A stretch of DNA of 64,000 nucleotides. Source: F23-D06 sp963620035 (GTDB taxonomy: Bacteria; Bacteroidota; Bacteroidia; Bacteroidales; WCHB1-69). A program made the position numbers and the translations under genes. Each line of letters begins with the position of its first letter. The stretch's first letter is position 1. Positions 60,044 through 64,000 of the stretch are shown here, piece after piece. Under the pieces are notes generated by a model. The model did not search any database. It saw only the letters and a list, made by a program, of their open reading frames with translations, and was not told the origin of the DNA. The stretch lies in NCBI GenBank assembly GCA_963620035.1, contig CAVEXN010000005.1, positions 1 to 64,000 on the forward strand. Direction: 5' to 3'.

Positions 60044-61345
60044 ATGAAACTGGATTATCAAAATGTGTTGTTTGCCGTGCCACAGGCAAAAATGAAAGAA
60101 AATGCCTCTCAAGCGGAGGCTGCATACCAAAAAGCAGTCTGCAAGACCGGACTTGGTAACGACTTCCTTGGCTGGCTGGATCTTCCCGCCGAGGTGTCTG
60201 AAATGGAAATCGATAACATTGAGCATTGTGCCGAAAGTCTCGCCGCTGTCGCAGAGGCAGTGGTGGTCATCGGAATCGGCGGCTCCTATTTAGGGGCACG
60301 CGCCGTGATTGAGGCATTGCAGCACTCTTTCCGACCTTTGATGGAGGAGAAGTCGCCGCAGATCCTGTATGCCGGAAACAATATGAGCGAGGACTATCTC
60401 CACGACTTGCTCGAGGTGCTCGACATGCGTGACTATGCGCTGGTTGTCGTTTCCAAGTCGGGCACGACTACCGAACCGGCCATCGCTTTCCGCATCCTTA
60501 AGGAGCATTGCGAGTGCAAGTACGGCAAGGAGGATGCCCGCCGCCGTATTGTGGCTATCACCGACCGCACCCGCGGCGCACTCAAGTCTATCGCCGACCA
60601 AGAGGGCTACGCCCGTTTCGTCATCCCCGACAATGTGGGCGGACGCTATTCTGTGCTCACGCCCGTAGGCCTGCTGCCGATAGCCATCGCGGGTTTCTCC
60701 ATACGCAAACTCTTGCAGGGCGCGGCCGAAATGAGACAGCAATTGCTGGATAATCCCAATTTCGACAGCAACCCGGCAATGCAGTACGCATTGTTGCGCT
60801 ATCTGCTCTACCAGGCTGGCTACAAAATCGAACTGATGACCTCCTTTGAGCCTAAACTTTACTATTTTATCGAATGGTTCAAACAACTCTTCGGCGAAAG
60901 TGAGGGAAAGGAACAAAAAGGCATATTCCCCGCCGGAGCAATATTCTCTACCGACCTCCATTCGCTCGGACAATATATACAGGAGGGCAGCCGGCAGCTT
61001 TTTGAGACAATGCTGACCGCCGAAAAACCGCAGACGAGCGTCGCCATTCCCTATGACCCGCAAGATGTTGACGGACTCAACTATCTGCAACACCGCTCGT
61101 TATATGATATTTGCCGCATAGCCCAACAAGGCACGGCGCAGGCGCACCTCGACGGCAAAACTCCTAATCTCTCCATCACGCTGCCGGAAATCAGCGAGTT
61201 TACATTGGGACAACTGATCTATTTCTTCGAGATGAGCTGCGCCATCAGCGGCTATATGCTCGGTGTCAATCCCTTTGACCAGCCGGGTGTGGAGGCATAC
61301 AAGCATAACATGTTCGTGCTCCTCGGCAAACCGGGCGTGAAATAA
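60044..61345 (+). CDS. pgi: Glucose-6-phosphate isomerase
   Basis: 433 residues, the shorter PGI form of Bacteroidetes and Bacilli. Sugar-phosphate (SIS) motifs are AVVVIGIGGSYLGARAVIEA and YALVVVSKSGTTTEPAIAF; the family signature with catalytic Glu follows in the C-terminal half (LITVTLPEI-like LSITLPEISEFTLGQ), and the closing His-Asn is in EAYKHNMFVLLGKPG. It interconverts glucose-6-P and fructose-6-P. The ATG at 60044 is preferred over a TTG six bases earlier. It heads a likely two-gene operon with a sodium:solute symporter. Confidence 0.94.
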   Translation: MKLDYQNVLFAVPQAKMKENASQAEAAYQKAVCKTGLGNDFLGWLDLPAEVSEMEIDNIEHCAESLAAVAEAVVVIGIGGSYLGARAVIEALQHSFRPLMEEKSPQILYAGNNMSEDYLHDLLEVLDMRDYALVVVSKSGTTTEPAIAFRILKEHCECKYGKEDARRRIVAITDRTRGALKSIADQEGYARFVIPDNVGGRYSVLTPVGLLPIAIAGFSIRKLLQGAAEMRQQLLDNPNFDSNPAMQYALLRYLLYQAGYKIELMTSFEPKLYYFIEWFKQLFGESEGKEQKGIFPAGAIFSTDLHSLGQYIQEGSRQLFETMLTAEKPQTSVAIPYDPQDVDGLNYLQHRSLYDICRIAQQGTAQAHLDGKTPNLSITLPEISEFTLGQLIYFFEMSCAISGYMLGVNPFDQPGVEAYKHNMFVLLGKPGVK

Positions 61346-61377
61346 TACCGACTTTTTTACTGAAACAGACAGACCTG

Positions 61378-62865
61378 ATGCATACGTTTATCTTCGTTTT
61401 TTTCGTTCTTTACGTCATACTGCTTTTTGTCATCACTGGAATCACCTCGCGCAAGGCCGACAACCGCACCTACTTCACGGGCAACCGCAAGTCGCCGTGG
61501 TTTGTGGTGGCCTACGGCATGATCGGCAGTTCGCTCTCCGGCGTCACGTTCATGTCGGTGCCCGGCGATGTTTACACCACGCAGTTCACATACTTTGGGG
61601 TTGTCATCGGCTATATACTCGGTTATATTCTGATTGCCGGACTGTTGCTGCCGCTCTATTACCACACCAATGTCACTTCCATATACGAGTACCTCGGGCA
61701 GCGTATAGGCAACGAGGCGCACAAGACGGGATCCGTGCTCTTTTTCATATCGAGACTGTTAGGTTCTGCACTTCGTATGTACTTGGTCATCTTTGTTTTG
61801 CAGGTGTTTGTCTTCGACGGCTGGAATGTCCCGATATGGCTCACGTCTGTAGTTATGATTGCCATCATCCTGCTCTATACGTTCAGGGGCGGACTCAAGA
61901 CTGTGGTGTGGACCGATTTGTTGCAGACTACTTTCCTCATTGCTGCGTTGGTGATTACCATTGTATTTCTGTTCAAGCATATAGGCGGTTCGTTCACCGA
62001 CATCTGGCAGCAGATGGCCACCGCCGGCAAGGACGGCACCGATTGCCGCACCGTCTTCAACACCGACTGGCGCAACAACAGTTATTTCCTCAAACAGATA
62101 TTCGGCGGAATGTTCATCACCATTGCTATGACAGGGCTCGACCAGGATATGATGCAGAAGAACCTGTCGTGCAAGACTCTGAAAGATGCGCAGCGTAATA
62201 TGTTCTCATTCACCTCTATCTTAGTGGTTGTCAACATCTTGTTTCTGATGTTGGGCGGTATGTTGCTCGTGTTTGCGCAGAACCAAGGCATCGACATCGC
62301 CTCAATGCCTACCGACCGCATCTATCCCGAGATAGCATTCAATTATTTGGGCAAAGCAGGCGCGCTGGTGTTCATATTCGGGCTGATCTCGGCCGGGTTT
62401 TCCTCCGCTGACGGCACTTTCACCGCACTTACCACCACGGTTTGTTACGACATCCTCAAAATAGAGAAACGATATCCTGACCTGCAACGTCAGACTGTAG
62501 TACGCCGCGTGGTGCATCTTGTCATCTCCGCACTCTTCCTGACGGTCATCATCGTGGCTTCAAGCCATCACAACGACGCACTTATCCGTATTATATTCAT
62601 GGTAGCGTCTTATACCTACGGTCCGCTGCTCGGACTCTTTGCGTTCGGCATCTTCACCAAACGTGAAATTCCGGAGAAACGGCGTTTTATGATACCCGTG
62701 ATTTCCGTGGCAATACCTGCATTGTGCTATTTGCTGCAACACAACTCGGTGCGATGGATGTCCGGATATAAGTTCGGCTACGAACTGCTTATCGTGAACG
62801 GCATCCTTGTGTTCGCCGCCTTGCTGGCATTAAGCAAAGCCGGAAAACTGAAGCCGGAAAACTGA
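61378..62865 (+). CDS. Sodium:solute symporter family protein (SSS)
   Basis: 495 residues, 13 or 14 membrane helices. SSS features include KADNRTYFTGNRKSPWFVVA in the first loop, GMIGSSLSGVTFMSVPGDVY in helix 2, SIYEYLGQRIG and FRGGLKTVVWTDLLQTTFL, the sodium-site region. It imports a solute with sodium; candidates are sugars, sialic acid or amino acids, and specificity cannot be read. It starts 33 bp after pgi, so sugar transport is a fair inference. The segment ISAGFSSADGTFTALTTT is the conserved late helix. Length is normal and no lesion is visible. Confidence 0.88.
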   Translation: MHTFIFVFFVLYVILLFVITGITSRKADNRTYFTGNRKSPWFVVAYGMIGSSLSGVTFMSVPGDVYTTQFTYFGVVIGYILGYILIAGLLLPLYYHTNVTSIYEYLGQRIGNEAHKTGSVLFFISRLLGSALRMYLVIFVLQVFVFDGWNVPIWLTSVVMIAIILLYTFRGGLKTVVWTDLLQTTFLIAALVITIVFLFKHIGGSFTDIWQQMATAGKDGTDCRTVFNTDWRNNSYFLKQIFGGMFITIAMTGLDQDMMQKNLSCKTLKDAQRNMFSFTSILVVVNILFLMLGGMLLVFAQNQGIDIASMPTDRIYPEIAFNYLGKAGALVFIFGLISAGFSSADGTFTALTTTVCYDILKIEKRYPDLQRQTVVRRVVHLVISALFLTVIIVASSHHNDALIRIIFMVASYTYGPLLGLFAFGIFTKREIPEKRRFMIPVISVAIPALCYLLQHNSVRWMSGYKFGYELLIVNGILVFAALLALSKAGKLKPEN

Positions 62866-62883
62866 AAAAACCTACCGCTGTTC

Positions 62884-63783
62884 TTATCTTATGTGACATA
62901 TTTTCTCTGATACAATATTTCCGTCCCTGTATATGGATGTCTTGATGTAAACACCTCTTTGTACAGGTGCCGACTTCAGCCTTTGTCCGGAGATGGAGAA
63001 CCAAATGGTCTGTATGATTTCATTTTCATCTTCATCATAACAAAGACTTGCAACGCCTGTCGATGGTTCTTTCGTGTGCTCGAATACCCAATCGAGACGC
63101 TCATCGGTATAACTTCTCTTGCATACATCTTCATGGGTCCATCCTTCTTCTATATCGAACATATATTCGGCGTTGAAGTTGTCCATGTTTGTCAGAAATG
63201 TTTCTACATTGGATATTCTCATCAGCCTGTCGGCAGTGCCCATCACAATATAGAGTGGCGTTTTTGATACGGCTTCTGCATTCAGACCTGTGGGATTTCC
63301 GGCAACCGGCATTGCCGCCGCAAACATGTCAGGATGATTTGACAACATGTTCCAAGTGCCGGTTCCTCCCATCGATCCGCCCAAGATGTAAACCTTGTCG
63401 GCATCTGCCACACCTCGGTTTATATAATCCTGCAACAGACTGACAAGAACATTCTGTGTAGTACCCACCCAAGATTTGTCTTCGGGACATTGAGGGACAA
63501 GCATGATGGCTTTGCGGTTGTTCTCCGAAAGCCAAGTGCTGATGGCACTGACGCCCGGTTCCTGCATTTGCGTTTCGTTGTCATTGCCTTTGCTGGAACC
63601 ACCATGCAGGTAGATGACGAGTGAGGCTTCGGAATCGTTGCCTGGAATGGCCGCTTTGCGATAGGGCAAAGTCATACCCGAACTGGTAAAAGACTCTTTG
63701 GAGAAGAAAATGTCCTGGGCAAACACATTGCCACAGCCGAGAAAACTAAGCAGTACGATTAAGGGGTAGAAATTGTTTTTCAT
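62884..63783 (-). CDS. Secreted alpha/beta hydrolase (esterase, PHB-depolymerase/Fae-like)
   Basis: 299 residues with signal peptide NNFYPLIVLLSFLGCGNVFA. The hydrolase core has LVIYLHGGSSKGND (oxyanion), KVYILGGSMGGTGTWNMLS (nucleophile Ser elbow), an acid near VMGTADRLM, and His in EGWTHEDVCK. This resembles secreted esterases that act on plant polysaccharide esters or peptides. The last about 40 residues (TIWFSISGQRLKSAPVQRGV) look like the short C-terminal module of Prevotella-type secreted enzymes (FSxxGQRL.xPxxGVYI), possibly an export or anchoring tail. It is convergent with the symporter; no strong terminator is seen in the 18-bp gap. Confidence 0.8.
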   Translation of the reverse strand: MKNNFYPLIVLLSFLGCGNVFAQDIFFSKESFTSSGMTLPYRKAAIPGNDSEASLVIYLHGGSSKGNDNETQMQEPGVSAISTWLSENNRKAIMLVPQCPEDKSWVGTTQNVLVSLLQDYINRGVADADKVYILGGSMGGTGTWNMLSNHPDMFAAAMPVAGNPTGLNAEAVSKTPLYIVMGTADRLMRISNVETFLTNMDNFNAEYMFDIEEGWTHEDVCKRSYTDERLDWVFEHTKEPSTGVASLCYDEDENEIIQTIWFSISGQRLKSAPVQRGVYIKTSIYRDGNIVSEKICHIR

Positions 63784-63937
63784 TGCTTGCGGTATTTATT
63801 GTTGTGTCGGTTATGTCGTGTCGCGTTTCGTTTCATCTTTTGCGCGCCTTGTTTATACGCCTTTCTCTTCTGTGTCTGAATGAGGAATTTGGAATAATAA
63901 GTCCCAATCCCATACTCGTAATAATCCTCATCAGCCA
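63784..63937. other. Intergenic, no gene seen
   Basis: Leader region of the esterase; contains AATGAGGAATTTGGAATAAT, related to the AATGAGGAATTAGG tracts at 7673 and 25301. No TAnnTTTG element is clear. Confidence 0.4.
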
Positions 63938-64000
63938 TCAGGCGCCCAGTGTCGAGACATCGCCTTTGCCTTCACGCACCACTTGCAGTGTGTCGCCGGT
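63938..64000 (-). CDS. C-terminal end of a gene running off the window (partial)
   Basis: The last 20 codons on the minus strand read TGDTLQVVREGKGDVSTLGA and end in TGA at 63938-63940. The sequence is protein-like and polar. The product is not recognised; the gene extends beyond the window. Confidence 0.35.
   Translation of the reverse strand, partial: TGDTLQVVREGKGDVSTLGA

Overview
The window is chromosomal DNA from a member of the Bacteroidota, almost certainly order Bacteroidales. The evidence is: many genes are preceded by the Bacteroidetes -7 promoter element TAnnTTTG (usually TATCTTTG or TATTTTTG) and mostly lack strong Shine-Dalgarno sites; a giant secreted protein carries a type IX secretion (T9SS) C-terminal domain; an S46 dipeptidyl-peptidase (DPP11 type) sits beside a DPP IV; there are rnfB/rnfC, a PiT-PhoU phosphate transporter and an IS66 relic. 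The genus cannot be fixed from sequence alone.

Region 1 (1-11 kb) is a worn accessory or defence island. It has two transposase tails (1-84 and about 2100-2282) flanking an intact HNH + DGQHR-domain protein, an orphan glycosyltransferase, a two-gene ATPase + putative nuclease cassette (4154-5752), a RecG-like/AlbA-type ATP-binding pseudogene with one in-frame TAA, a cupin (WbuC-like), an ATPase/DUF234 pseudogene with one in-frame TAG, an intact AAA-ATPase-like/PD-(D/E)XK protein, and a GT2 glycosyltransferase. Region 2 (11.7-14.7 kb) is a short Dxs-like enzyme and a membrane-anchored phosphoesterase on the minus strand. Region 3 (15.1-18.8 kb) is a three-gene McrB / unknown / LlaJI-McrC-like restriction operon whose promoter region holds a G9 tract.

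Region 4 (18.9-28.6 kb) is core: a sensor kinase and PhoB-type regulator divergent from a PiT-PhoU phosphate transporter, Nudix and alpha/beta hydrolases, ruvX-def-lipoprotein, and a membrane protein with rnhB. Region 5 (28.7-45 kb) has a 1730-residue Ig-like repeat T9SS cargo, leuS, a flippase, three tRNAs (two identical tRNA-Val, one tRNA-Ser), a nucleosidase, rnfC, rnfB and a second large secreted protein. Region 6 (45.1-47.5 kb) is a decayed type II restriction-modification locus: broken HTH gene, intact C5-methyltransferase, frameshifted endonuclease.

Region 7 (47.8-64 kb) is core metabolism: an EamA transporter, a cysteine-desulfurase-like enzyme and an SDR-type threonine dehydrogenase in one operon; hisS with a DUF389 protein; an acyltransferase with DPP11 and DPP IV; pgi with a sodium:solute symporter; and a secreted esterase. 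The DPP11/DPP IV pair, threonine dehydrogenase and Rnf subunits suggest an organism that uses peptides and amino acids.

Short intergenic repeats recur across the window: a 72-bp element at about 14.85 and 18.84 kb with a diverged copy at 13.6 kb, an about 20-bp TTTTTTCGTCCGGCGCACA motif in four places, and a 34-bp element at 45.13 and 59.92 kb. No CRISPR array and no rRNA gene is present. The best candidates for under-described systems are the three-gene McrB/unknown/LlaJI operon, the ATPase + nuclease pair, and the HNH-DGQHR protein.
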